Below, piece after piece: positions 51,835 to 59,641 of a stretch of DNA of 64,000 nucleotides. The DNA lies in contig NZ_RKME01000007.1 in NCBI RefSeq assembly GCF_003797825.1, forward strand, positions 124,001-188,000. Direction: 5' to 3'. A model generated the notes under the pieces. That model saw nothing but the letters and a program-made list of their open reading frames with translations. It was not told where the DNA came from and did not search any database. How positions within the stretch are numbered: the first letter of the stretch is position 1; the number at the start of each line of letters is the position of its first letter. A program made the position numbers and the translations under genes. The DNA is from Gordonia sp. OPL2 (GTDB taxonomy: Bacteria; Actinomycetota; Actinomycetes; Mycobacteriales; Mycobacteriaceae).

Positions 51835-53349
51835 ATGGAAACCACCGCCACCCCCGGCCGCCTCGAGTTCCGCGGCGGCATGTACGTCGCGTTTGTCGCC
51901 CCGGTCATCTTCCTGGCCGGCGTGATCGCATACTTCATCGCGTTCAACGTCTTCGACATGAACGCGCTCACCGCTTCCGGACTGGTGGGCCTCCTCATCG
52001 GGGCGCTGCTCGCGCGGAAGTACTCCAGCTACTGGGATGCGGCACTACGGGGACTCTCGTCGCCGACGGCGAGCACGTTGCTGATGATCCTGCTGGCGGT
52101 CAGCCTCTTCTCGATGCTGTTGAGCGCATCCGGCGCGGCCAACGGATTGATCTGGGCCGCACAGGAAGCCGGCGTGTCGCCGAGCCTGTTCCCGGCCATC
52201 GCGTTCGCGATCGCCGGCGTGATGTCGATGTCGACGGGGACGTCGATCGGCACGCTGTTCACCGCGTTCCCGGTGATCTTCCCGGCCGGCACCGCACTCG
52301 GCGCACATCCGCTGCTGCTCGCCGGGGCCATCCTCTCCGGCGCGCTGTTCGGTGACAACCTCGCGCCGATCTCCGACTCCACCGTCGTGTCGTCGGCGAC
52401 CCAGCGGTTCCGTCGGAAGGAGGGCGTCGCCGACATCGCCGGTGTGGTCCGCTCCCGCGCCCGCTACTCGCTGACCACCGCCGCCATCGCGCTCGTGCTG
52501 TATGTCGTTGTCGGCCTGCTGCTCACCTCCGACTCCGGTGTCGCGACCACACCCACCGATGTCGGCCCGAAGCCGCTGATCATGCTCGTCGCCGTGGTCG
52601 CCCTTCTCGCCGTGGCATTCTGGAAGCGGGACCTGTTCCTCGCGACCACCGTCGGCCTGGTCGTCGGCACGGTCATCGGTTTGGCGTTCGGTCTGATCAC
52701 CCCCGCCGACATCATCTCCGCGAAAGACGATGCGGCTGCAGGATTCCTGGTCGACGGCATCACCGATGTGCTGCCGTTGATCGGGCTGGGCATCATCGTG
52801 TTCGCCATCATCGGCGTCCTGGAGGGCTCCGGGGTGTTCGACGCCATCGTCGAAGCCGTCACCGCCTCACGCTTCACCGCCACCCCGCGCGGCACCGAGG
52901 CCACCATCGCCATCGGCGCGATCGTGTCCGGCGGACTGTTCGCCGGCGTCAACGGACCCACCATGATGTTCTACGGTCCGCTGGTCGACCGCATCGGTTC
53001 ACGCGTCGGGCTGCATCCGTACCGACGGGCCAACGTCATGGACTGCAATGTCCTGGGGCTCGGTTCGGTTGTCCCGGTGGTCAGTTCATTCCTGCTGATC
53101 GCCAGCATGCTCACCGAAGGCCCGAACGAGGTGTCGGCGCTGGCCCTGTTCGCGGTCACGTTCTATCCGCTGGTGCTGAGCGTCGTGATGGCGTTCTCCA
53201 TCGTCACCGGGTGGGGCCGGCGGTTCGAGGGGCCCGATGGGGAGCCCGTGCGGGAGCCTGTCGAGATCGAAGATCCTGCCGTCGACACTGCCAATGCTCA
53301 GGCACCCCACTCGGTCCCGAGCACGACCACGGTTGGCGCGAGCGGCTGA
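51835..53349 (+). CDS. NhaC-family Na+/H+ antiporter-like transporter
   Basis: The 504-residue protein has about eleven hydrophobic helices and the NhaC/YfcC-type blocks AFAIAGVMSMSTGTSIGTLFTAFPV and GALFGDNLAPISDSTVVSSATQ, whose Asp and polar residues form the ion site, plus VSGGLFAGVNGPTMMFYGPLVDRIG. Family members exchange Na+ for H+ or move organic anions and amino acids. ATG 51835 is preceded by CGGAGT. It ends only four bases from the convergent gene's stop, leaving no room for a separate terminator. Confidence 0.82.
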   Translation: METTATPGRLEFRGGMYVAFVAPVIFLAGVIAYFIAFNVFDMNALTASGLVGLLIGALLARKYSSYWDAALRGLSSPTASTLLMILLAVSLFSMLLSASGAANGLIWAAQEAGVSPSLFPAIAFAIAGVMSMSTGTSIGTLFTAFPVIFPAGTALGAHPLLLAGAILSGALFGDNLAPISDSTVVSSATQRFRRKEGVADIAGVVRSRARYSLTTAAIALVLYVVVGLLLTSDSGVATTPTDVGPKPLIMLVAVVALLAVAFWKRDLFLATTVGLVVGTVIGLAFGLITPADIISAKDDAAAGFLVDGITDVLPLIGLGIIVFAIIGVLEGSGVFDAIVEAVTASRFTATPRGTEATIAIGAIVSGGLFAGVNGPTMMFYGPLVDRIGSRVGLHPYRRANVMDCNVLGLGSVVPVVSSFLLIASMLTEGPNEVSALALFAVTFYPLVLSVVMAFSIVTGWGRRFEGPDGEPVREPVEIEDPAVDTANAQAPHSVPSTTTVGASG

Positions 53350-53353
53350 CGCC

Positions 53354-54226
53354 TCACTCCTGCTCGAGTCTCTTCGCGAGCGGCGCAAGCGCATCCAGGT
53401 AGATCGACGCCAGCAGATCCGACTCGTCGGCGGTGGTACGGATCCGGTCGGCCTCGGTGGTGTCCCGCTGGGCGTCGACCTCGTGCTCGAACTCGTCGAT
53501 GGCGCTGACCCGGTCGAGCCACTCCCGCTTGTCCAGTCGATGTTGAATGGCGGCGACGATCTGCTGGTACTCCGCCAGCGCTTCGAGCCGTTCGACGAGC
53601 CCGTCGAGCCGCCGCGACAGCAACCGAGCTTTGGCGGTGTAGGTCTCGACGATGTCGTGGTCGGTCCGCAGGTGTGTGGGTGGCTGTCCGAGGAGCGTGA
53701 CCTGCTCACGAACGTTGGCCGCCGACGTCGCGAGCGCGACGACTTCGGCAGCCAGGTCCACGCGGACGCCGTGCCGATCGAAGAAGTCCAGCTTCCAGGC
53801 CGGATAGTCGGTCACGCGGTCGGCGACCATGCCTGCGGAGACGGCGACCTGCCCGATCGAATCGTTGCGCAGTCGGTCCCTGTCTGGCGAGGCCCCGGGC
53901 CAGTTGTCGACGGCGAGGTCCAGATATCGCCGCGACTCGGTGGGTCCGGCGAGTTCCTGGATCTCCCGGCATCGCGCCAACCGGCGGGTGCGGGCCGTGC
54001 GTAGATCGTCGGCCAGTGTGGCGAGGGCGTCCTCGGAGGCGGAGTCCTCATTTGCGCCAGCCGTGGGCAGCTCGGGGTTCGTCTCGCCGGCTGGGTCGCC
54101 GCCGCGTATCAGGCGTCCGAGTCCGGCGCCCAAGGATCGGGCACCGTTGGCCACCCATGAACCGATCACGACCAACGCAACCGCGATCGCCGCCGCGACG
54201 ACGACGATCACGAGGAGCTTGATCAT
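53354..54226 (-). CDS. Membrane-anchored coiled protein of unknown function, 290 aa
   Basis: One N-terminal membrane helix (LLVIVVVAAAIAVALVVIGSWVANG) is followed by a long, highly charged, helix-prone region with Leu heptads (AKARLLSRRLDGLVERLEALAEYQQIVAAI). This suggests a membrane-tethered coiled coil facing the cytoplasm or envelope. ATG 54226 has GGAG close upstream; the open frame further 5' is compositionally different. No catalytic motif or family recognised. Confidence 0.65.
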   Translation of the reverse strand: MIKLLVIVVVAAAIAVALVVIGSWVANGARSLGAGLGRLIRGGDPAGETNPELPTAGANEDSASEDALATLADDLRTARTRRLARCREIQELAGPTESRRYLDLAVDNWPGASPDRDRLRNDSIGQVAVSAGMVADRVTDYPAWKLDFFDRHGVRVDLAAEVVALATSAANVREQVTLLGQPPTHLRTDHDIVETYTAKARLLSRRLDGLVERLEALAEYQQIVAAIQHRLDKREWLDRVSAIDEFEHEVDAQRDTTEADRIRTTADESDLLASIYLDALAPLAKRLEQE

Positions 54227-54398
54227 TTCTCCAGTACAGCACGATCTAGCGCGTTGCTGAGCTCGCGGACGACGACAGCGCTGGTGGCGGAGGCGGTCGT
54301 CGACGCCTGATCGACCACCAGAGGCCGAGGAGGAAACGACTGCCGAAGCATGGCTGGGAGTCTTGACGACTCGAGCGCAGGGCCCAGGGCTCGCGCCG

Positions 54399-55016
54399 CT
54401 ACCGCAACTGCGCAACTCCCTCGCCGTCGAGGTCGGCGATCCCGGCCGCACGACCGGTGAGCGCCAGCAGCAACGCGTCCGCTGAGCCCTCGACAACCGG
54501 TCCATCACCAGAGGACCAGTCCAGGTCTGTCGCCACCCAGCGCACCGTCGTCGGAACCTTTCCGAAGATGCGCGAACTCTCGGGGCGGATCAGGAAGTCG
54601 AGGACCACACGGGTGCGGTCGGGATCAAGGGTCGCGGGAATGCCGAGGGGTCGTCGGATGTCGAGGCCGTGCACGATAACGTCGGTGAGCGGTGCACGCG
54701 GCCCCTGCCCCGGCGGGGTGAACCGCTTGTCCGCCTTGTCCCGCAACCCCTTCGGCAGGTTCGCATACTTCGCGCTGACCTTGGCTGCCGTAGCGATATT
54801 GGCGCGATCGAAGTTGCCACTTGCTCGCAGCATCGCCAGTCCGAATGCCGGTATCGACACCACCAGCGGCACCAGCAGGTGGGCGATCACGTCGCGGCAG
54901 GTCCAGCCGGCGCACAGCGACGGAGTGGTCCATTGGTCGTCGGTGAAGGTTTCGGCGAGGTCGGCGAGGCGTCGGCGCTCGTCGGCGATGGCGGCAAAGA
55001 TGTCGTCGTCGTTCAC
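54399..55016 (-). CDS. Maleylpyruvate isomerase/DinB-like (TIGR03083-type) protein
   Basis: The 205-residue protein from GTG 55016 has the four-helix MDMPI/DinB layout: DERRRLADLAETFTDDQWTTPSLCAGWTCRDVIAHLL with the conserved W..PS.C.GW...D...HL block, and TDVIVHGLDIRRPLG with another His. Actinobacterial members are mostly mycothiol-dependent enzymes or of unknown function. The C-terminus (GSADALLLALTGRAA) matches the family's second domain. Confidence 0.75.
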   Translation of the reverse strand: MNDDDIFAAIADERRRLADLAETFTDDQWTTPSLCAGWTCRDVIAHLLVPLVVSIPAFGLAMLRASGNFDRANIATAAKVSAKYANLPKGLRDKADKRFTPPGQGPRAPLTDVIVHGLDIRRPLGIPATLDPDRTRVVLDFLIRPESSRIFGKVPTTVRWVATDLDWSSGDGPVVEGSADALLLALTGRAAGIADLDGEGVAQLR

Positions 55017-55212
55017 GGTGGCACCGTCGCTTCCATCTCGAGAGCGGCTGTCCGGTCGACGTCCATCGTCACACGAACCAACGAGATCCGACGGGAACAT
55101 CGACCACAGGTCAGGACGTCAGACTGTCACGCCGACCCCACTGCTCTGCGAGGTCGCGCGACACACGTGCCGGTCACACGATCGGCCGAGGCGACCGACG
55201 AAGGACACCGCG

Positions 55213-55470
55213 ATGATCCCCGACACCACTCCGACTCAGGACCCGGTGACGCGGATCGTCGTCGTGTTCACCGTCCTCGCGACCTGCTGGTTCGGCACGC
55301 TGCTGATCAACGGCTGGCTGGCCGTCGGTGTGGCCGCCCTCATCATCGGTTGGGTGGTGGGTGCCTTTGCCCGACATATCAAGGCGCCAATGGCGCTGGC
55401 GGTCTTCATCGGCGCGTGCGCGGCTGGCGGAGCTGGCCGATGGCTCCTACTCATTCTCGCGTGGGTGTGA
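55213..55470 (+). CDS. Small membrane protein, 85 aa
   Basis: Two or three hydrophobic helices (IVVVFTVLATCWFGTLLING, LAVGVAALIIGWVVGAFA, MALAVFIGACAAGGAG) follow a short polar N-terminus. AAGGA lies upstream of ATG 55213. The gene is convergent with the DUF808 gene, 11 bases apart. No family recognised. Confidence 0.6.
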   Translation: MIPDTTPTQDPVTRIVVVFTVLATCWFGTLLINGWLAVGVAALIIGWVVGAFARHIKAPMALAVFIGACAAGGAGRWLLLILAWV

Positions 55471-55481
55471 GGACCCCTCAA

Positions 55482-56450
55482 TCACTTCGCGGTCTGGGCT
55501 GTCGTGTCCTTCGCACCGCGCTTCGGGATGAGATGCATGATCGCCACGATGATCGCACCGATCAGCAAGCCCACGAGCGCCGAGACCACCGTCCCCGCGG
55601 TCCACGACAGGACGCCGCCGAATCCGTGGGAGAGTTCCGCAAACCAGTGCTCGATGTCGTGCAGACGGTCGGCCGGCCAATGGAATCCGGCCTCGCCGAC
55701 GTTGACGATCAGGATGTGGCCACCGACCCACAACATCGCGGCGATACCCACCACGGTCAGGGTGGACATGATCTTGGGCATCGCCTTGACCAGGCCGCGT
55801 CCGATTCGTTGGCTCGCCGTCGACTGCCGTTGCGCCAGGGCCAGGCCCACGTCGTCCATCTTGACGATCAGGGCCACCACCCCGTAGACGAGTGCGGTGA
55901 TGAGGAAGGCCACGACGATGAGCACCAGCAACCGGGTGAGGAACGGTTCGGATTCGACCGACGACAGCGAGATCACCATGATCTCCGCCGACAGGATGAG
56001 GTCAGTGCGGATGGCGCCGTTGACCATCGACTTCTCGAACTCCGGGCCCTTCTCTGCCGCGGGCTCGTCGCCGGTGTGGTCGTGCCCGTGCCCGCCGCCG
56101 AGGGCCTCGTACACCTTCTCGGCACCTTCATAGCTCAGGAACAGACCGCCGGCGATCAGCAGATACGGCAGGGCCTGCGGGAGGAACTGACTGAGGATCA
56201 TCGCCACCGGCAGGATGATCAGCAGCTTGTTCCGGATCGATCCGACGGCGATCTTGCGGACGATCGGCAGTTCGCGGTCGGGGGTGAAGCCGTGGACGTA
56301 GCGCGGCGTCACCGCGGTGTCGTCGACGACCACGCCGGCTGCCTTGATGCTGGCCTTGCCGGCTGCGGCGCCGATGTCGTCGATCGACGCCGCGGCCACC
56401 TTGGTCAGGGCCGCGATGTCATCCAACAGAGCGACGAGGCCACCGGCCAC
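55482..56450 (-). CDS. DUF808 inner-membrane protein
   Basis: The 322-residue protein begins with the DUF808 signature GGLVALLDDIAALTKVAAASIDDIGAA and KAAGVVVDDTAVTPRYV, followed by about five membrane helices (LLIILPVAMILSQFLPQALPYLLIAGGLFLSYEG and later). A His/Gly-rich loop (GGGHGHDHTG) may bind metal. GTG 56450 has GGAGG five bases upstream. E. coli YedI is a homologue; function is unknown. Confidence 0.82.
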   Translation of the reverse strand: MAGGLVALLDDIAALTKVAAASIDDIGAAAGKASIKAAGVVVDDTAVTPRYVHGFTPDRELPIVRKIAVGSIRNKLLIILPVAMILSQFLPQALPYLLIAGGLFLSYEGAEKVYEALGGGHGHDHTGDEPAAEKGPEFEKSMVNGAIRTDLILSAEIMVISLSSVESEPFLTRLLVLIVVAFLITALVYGVVALIVKMDDVGLALAQRQSTASQRIGRGLVKAMPKIMSTLTVVGIAAMLWVGGHILIVNVGEAGFHWPADRLHDIEHWFAELSHGFGGVLSWTAGTVVSALVGLLIGAIIVAIMHLIPKRGAKDTTAQTAK

Positions 56451-56582
56451 AGGAACCTCCAGACGAGAGATGCACGAATCAGAAACAAGTATGCCCTGCG
56501 GTGGGTGGGGTCGGGAGGTGCGTGGAGGGTCGAGGGATCGTGCAAAGCACTCGGGTCGTCCCGCATCGATCACCATCCGCTT

Positions 56583-56600
56583 GGCGTTCCGCGGAACGCC
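56583..56600. repeat. 18-bp perfect palindrome
   Basis: GGCGTTCCGCGGAACGCC is fully self-complementary. It lies between the divergent DUF808 and Fic genes, 35 bases before the larger palindrome. It may be an operator for either gene. Confidence 0.45.
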
Positions 56601-56634
56601 GCTTCTGCGTTTCCTGTGCTAAACGAAGGCTCCG

Positions 56635-56667
56635 CATACCCTCACTTATTAGATAAGTGAGGGTATG
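56635..56667. promoter_or_regulatory. 33-bp palindrome upstream of fic (15-bp arms, 3-base centre)
   Basis: CATACCCTCACTTAT, then TAG, then the exact complement ATAAGTGAGGGTATG, ending nine bases before the Fic start codon. Perfect symmetry of this length right at the promoter or leader strongly suggests a dimeric repressor site. The Fic protein's own C-terminal winged-helix-like domain is a possible binder. Confidence 0.7.
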
Positions 56668-56675
56668 GTGTTGTC

Positions 56676-57887
56676 ATGCCTTCACTTGCGCCGGGAGGCA
56701 GCGCGGATGGCTGGCCATCGCTGACAAGCGAGATCATCGAGTGGACGCCGACAATCCCGGCTGACCTACTCACGCGGGCTCAGCGTGAGCGCTATCGAGG
56801 CCCCTACCGGGCAGCGCTTGTCCCGCATATCGCCACCCTGGCCCCGCACCTCACTCCTGCGACCTCAGCCCTTGCCGCCGAAGCAAGCTCGGTGATCACT
56901 CGGTTCGATGCCGAACTCGGCGATGAACTTGCACCTTTCTCCGCGATCCTCCTGCGGTCCGAATCCGCCTCGTCGTCGCAGATCGAGAATCTGTCGTCTG
57001 GAGCGAAACAGATAGCACTTGCCGAGCTGGGGAGCCGCGAGAAGCGCAACGCCACGGAGATCGTCGGGAATGTCGCGGCCATGAAGGCAGCACTCGAGTT
57101 GGCAGACCACTTGGATGCCCCAGCCGTCCTCGCGATGCACCGTGCTCTGTTGGAGGCGACCAATCCGCAGATCGCTGGGAGATGGCGAGACGATCAGGTA
57201 TGGATCGGCGGCACCAGCATCGGTCCGCACGACGCGGACTTCGTCGGGCCCACAGCGACGCGTGTTCCCGGTCTGATGGACGATGTCATTGCGTTCGCGC
57301 GCCGTGACGACATTCCGCCACTCGTCCTTGCCGCTGTTGCGCATGCCCAGTTCGAGACCATTCATCCGTTCCCGGACGGGAACGGTCGTACAGGTCGCGC
57401 CTTTGTTCAGGCCATGCTGCGCGCGAGCGGGCTGACCCAGAATGTCACCGTGCCGGTGTCGGCCGGGCTGCTCGCCGACACGAAGAAGTATTTCGCGGCG
57501 CTGGATACTTACCGGGCGGGTGACCCGTCGGAGATCGTTGAGACATTCTCGTACGCAGCCCTTTCCGCCGTCGAGAATGGCAGCACGCTGCTCGCAGACC
57601 TGCGCCACATCCGCACGCAGTGGAACGACCGAGTTCGCGCCCGGCGGGGCTCAGGCCCCCAGCGGCTCATGGACCTACTGCTACGACAACCTGTGGTGGA
57701 TCGGCAGACGGTCGCCGCGGCTCTGGAAATCTCCCCCGACAATGCGGGTAGGGCCATCGACCCCCTTGTCGACGCCGAAATCCTCAACGAATTCACCGGA
57801 TTCACTCGGAATCGGATGTGGCACGCCGCTGAGGTCACCGATGCGCTCGATCAGTTCGCGACCAGGGCGGCGCGACGTGGTCGGTAG
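56676..57887 (+). CDS. Fic-domain protein (predicted AMPylase), class II
   Basis: The 403-residue protein has the Fic catalytic loop HPFPDGNGRTGR (residues about 229-240) with all key residues, and upstream a SSSQIEN segment near residue 100 matching the inhibitory (S/T)xxxE(G/N) motif of class II Fic proteins, so autoinhibition is built in. The C-terminal part (LMDLLLRQPVVDRQTVAAALEISPDNAGRAIDPLV) is a winged-helix DNA-binding-like domain. Fic enzymes usually transfer AMP to a target hydroxyl. No separate antitoxin gene is adjacent. Confidence 0.88.
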   Translation: MPSLAPGGSADGWPSLTSEIIEWTPTIPADLLTRAQRERYRGPYRAALVPHIATLAPHLTPATSALAAEASSVITRFDAELGDELAPFSAILLRSESASSSQIENLSSGAKQIALAELGSREKRNATEIVGNVAAMKAALELADHLDAPAVLAMHRALLEATNPQIAGRWRDDQVWIGGTSIGPHDADFVGPTATRVPGLMDDVIAFARRDDIPPLVLAAVAHAQFETIHPFPDGNGRTGRAFVQAMLRASGLTQNVTVPVSAGLLADTKKYFAALDTYRAGDPSEIVETFSYAALSAVENGSTLLADLRHIRTQWNDRVRARRGSGPQRLMDLLLRQPVVDRQTVAAALEISPDNAGRAIDPLVDAEILNEFTGFTRNRMWHAAEVTDALDQFATRAARRGR

Positions 57888-57938
57888 AACCTGCATGCGA
57901 CATGTGACCGTTGCCAGACGATTGCACAGAATGGTGTC

Positions 57939-59159
57939 ATGACCGCACTTGCTGACGAGGTTCTCCCGCTCATCAGAACGCGCGCCGACATCCACAGCTG
58001 GCGGGCGTCCAACGCCCACGGCGCCCAAATGGAGGTGGCGGTGGGCATTCTTCAGGAAGCCGCAGCCCAGGGCGATCCCGCCGAGGTCTTCGCGGTGACC
58101 CAGAAGGCCATCGCGTCGGCGCTCAAGATCATCATGCGCGCCGACGATTCCAGCGGCATCATCGGTGATGCGATCCGCGAACTGCTGATGCTGCACGCAG
58201 AAACGTCGTCTCCAGCTGGGGTCGCACCGACGAAGCTCGTCGACTGGATGATCAACTTCCAGTTCCACAACGAGTGCGGCTTCTACACCATCGACCCGGT
58301 TCGGTACGCGGCTGCGATGGGCGACGTCGGGATGGCGCGCTATCGGAAGCGTCTCGAGGAGATTCGAGACGACCTGGGTCCGGCGTCCGATGACATTCTC
58401 GATCAGTACAGTCACGCCCGAATCACCCTGCAACACAACGATCAACGCTTGGCCGTATACGACCGGGACGTCGCCGCGATCATTCGTACGCATGCGCGGG
58501 ACGAACAGGTTCCCGCCTGGCTGGATGACACCGCGAAGGCACTCGCCGAGATCGGCGAATACGACCTAGCGATCGAGTGGGCGCAGCGAGCCGCGATGCT
58601 CAACCACAGGCATCAAGCACTCGCGGCGGCAGACACCTGGTGCGCGTTGGTCGCTGCCCATCGGCCAGAACAACTCCTCGCAGTGCGACTCGAAGTGTTT
58701 CGTCGATGGCCTACGTCGAGCACGGCGTCTCGACTACACGCGACCGCCGGCGACAGCTGGGCCGACCTGCACGACGAGGTCACCGACACACTCAGTGCGC
58801 GCCCGCGTGACGCGGTCCTGTTCAGCCTCAACACACTTCACGACCCTCAGCGCGCCTGGGATTCGGCCCACTCACTGGAGATGACCGACGCCGACGTATG
58901 GCTGGACCTGGTCAAGAAGTACGAGAAGATCGACCGCCTGGCCGTACTTCCTGCGTTGGAAGCGCTGGCTCGGAACGAGCTGGAGAACGTCGGCGCCGGT
59001 CACTACCGAACAGCGGCCCGCCACCTCAAACGGATGCGGCGGCTGGCCACGAAGACCGCGCGTGCCGACGACGTCGACGCGTTGATCGAGGAACTCCGGC
59101 AAGCTCATCGCAACCGCCCACGCATGCAGGCGGAGTTCGATAAGGCGGGGCTGCCGTGA
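57939..59159 (+). CDS. Uncharacterised helical-repeat protein, 406 aa
   Basis: The predominantly helical, TPR- or HEAT-like protein (LAEIGEYDLAIEWAQRAAMLNHRHQALAAADTWCALVA, FRRWPTSSTASRLHATAGDSW) resembles the C-terminal helical region of SWIM-zinc-finger/DUF6880-type proteins, though no SWIM Cys motif is present. The start ATG 57939 lies 51 bases after the Fic stop; co-transcription is possible, which would make it a candidate Fic target or partner. Function unknown. Confidence 0.6.
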   Translation: MTALADEVLPLIRTRADIHSWRASNAHGAQMEVAVGILQEAAAQGDPAEVFAVTQKAIASALKIIMRADDSSGIIGDAIRELLMLHAETSSPAGVAPTKLVDWMINFQFHNECGFYTIDPVRYAAAMGDVGMARYRKRLEEIRDDLGPASDDILDQYSHARITLQHNDQRLAVYDRDVAAIIRTHARDEQVPAWLDDTAKALAEIGEYDLAIEWAQRAAMLNHRHQALAAADTWCALVAAHRPEQLLAVRLEVFRRWPTSSTASRLHATAGDSWADLHDEVTDTLSARPRDAVLFSLNTLHDPQRAWDSAHSLEMTDADVWLDLVKKYEKIDRLAVLPALEALARNELENVGAGHYRTAARHLKRMRRLATKTARADDVDALIEELRQAHRNRPRMQAEFDKAGLP

Positions 59160-59320
59160 CTCCACTCTCTGCCCACGCTTACACACATTCCCGAGCCGAT
59201 GGAACCGATGCCCCCACGAGTGCGTCTAAGTGGTTGAGGAAGCGAAGGTGAACTTCGTCGGGTCGGGTACACCTGATGGCAGCTGACCTGGTAGAAAACG
59301 GTTCGGGGGAAGGACACAGA

Positions 59321-59641
59321 GTGACGGATTTCCATGTCGATCCAGCAGAGCTGCGTACAGCCGGGAGCCAGATCGGGAAGAGTCAGACCGGCGCAGACAC
59401 AGCCGCGACCAGCGCGGCTCCGATCCGTCAGGCGGCAGCAGGTCTCAGCGGCACCGACACTGCTCGGGCACTCTCTGCGGCAGCGGGTTCAGCCGAGTCG
59501 GCAATCGAGGTAGTGCAGTCTCGGATCGGCGCGTGGGTCTCGATCCTCAACGAGTCCGCGGACACATTCGACGGTACCGATAAGCAGAGCGCGGAACGCC
59601 TCAAAGCGCTCGGCGACTTCAACCAGGCACCCAACCGCTAA
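59321..59641 (+). CDS. EspC-like (DUF2580) type VII secretion target
   Basis: The 106-residue protein begins MTDFHVDPAELRTAGSQIG, the typical opening of EspC/DUF2580 proteins, and is almost wholly helical with a turn near the middle (LSGTDTARALSAAAG). EspC family proteins are exported by ESX systems with a partner. Start GTG 59321 has AAGGA upstream. Its TAA overlaps the next ATG (TAATG), so the partner gene is translationally coupled. No ESX core genes are in the window. Confidence 0.75.
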   Translation: MTDFHVDPAELRTAGSQIGKSQTGADTAATSAAPIRQAAAGLSGTDTARALSAAAGSAESAIEVVQSRIGAWVSILNESADTFDGTDKQSAERLKALGDFNQAPNR

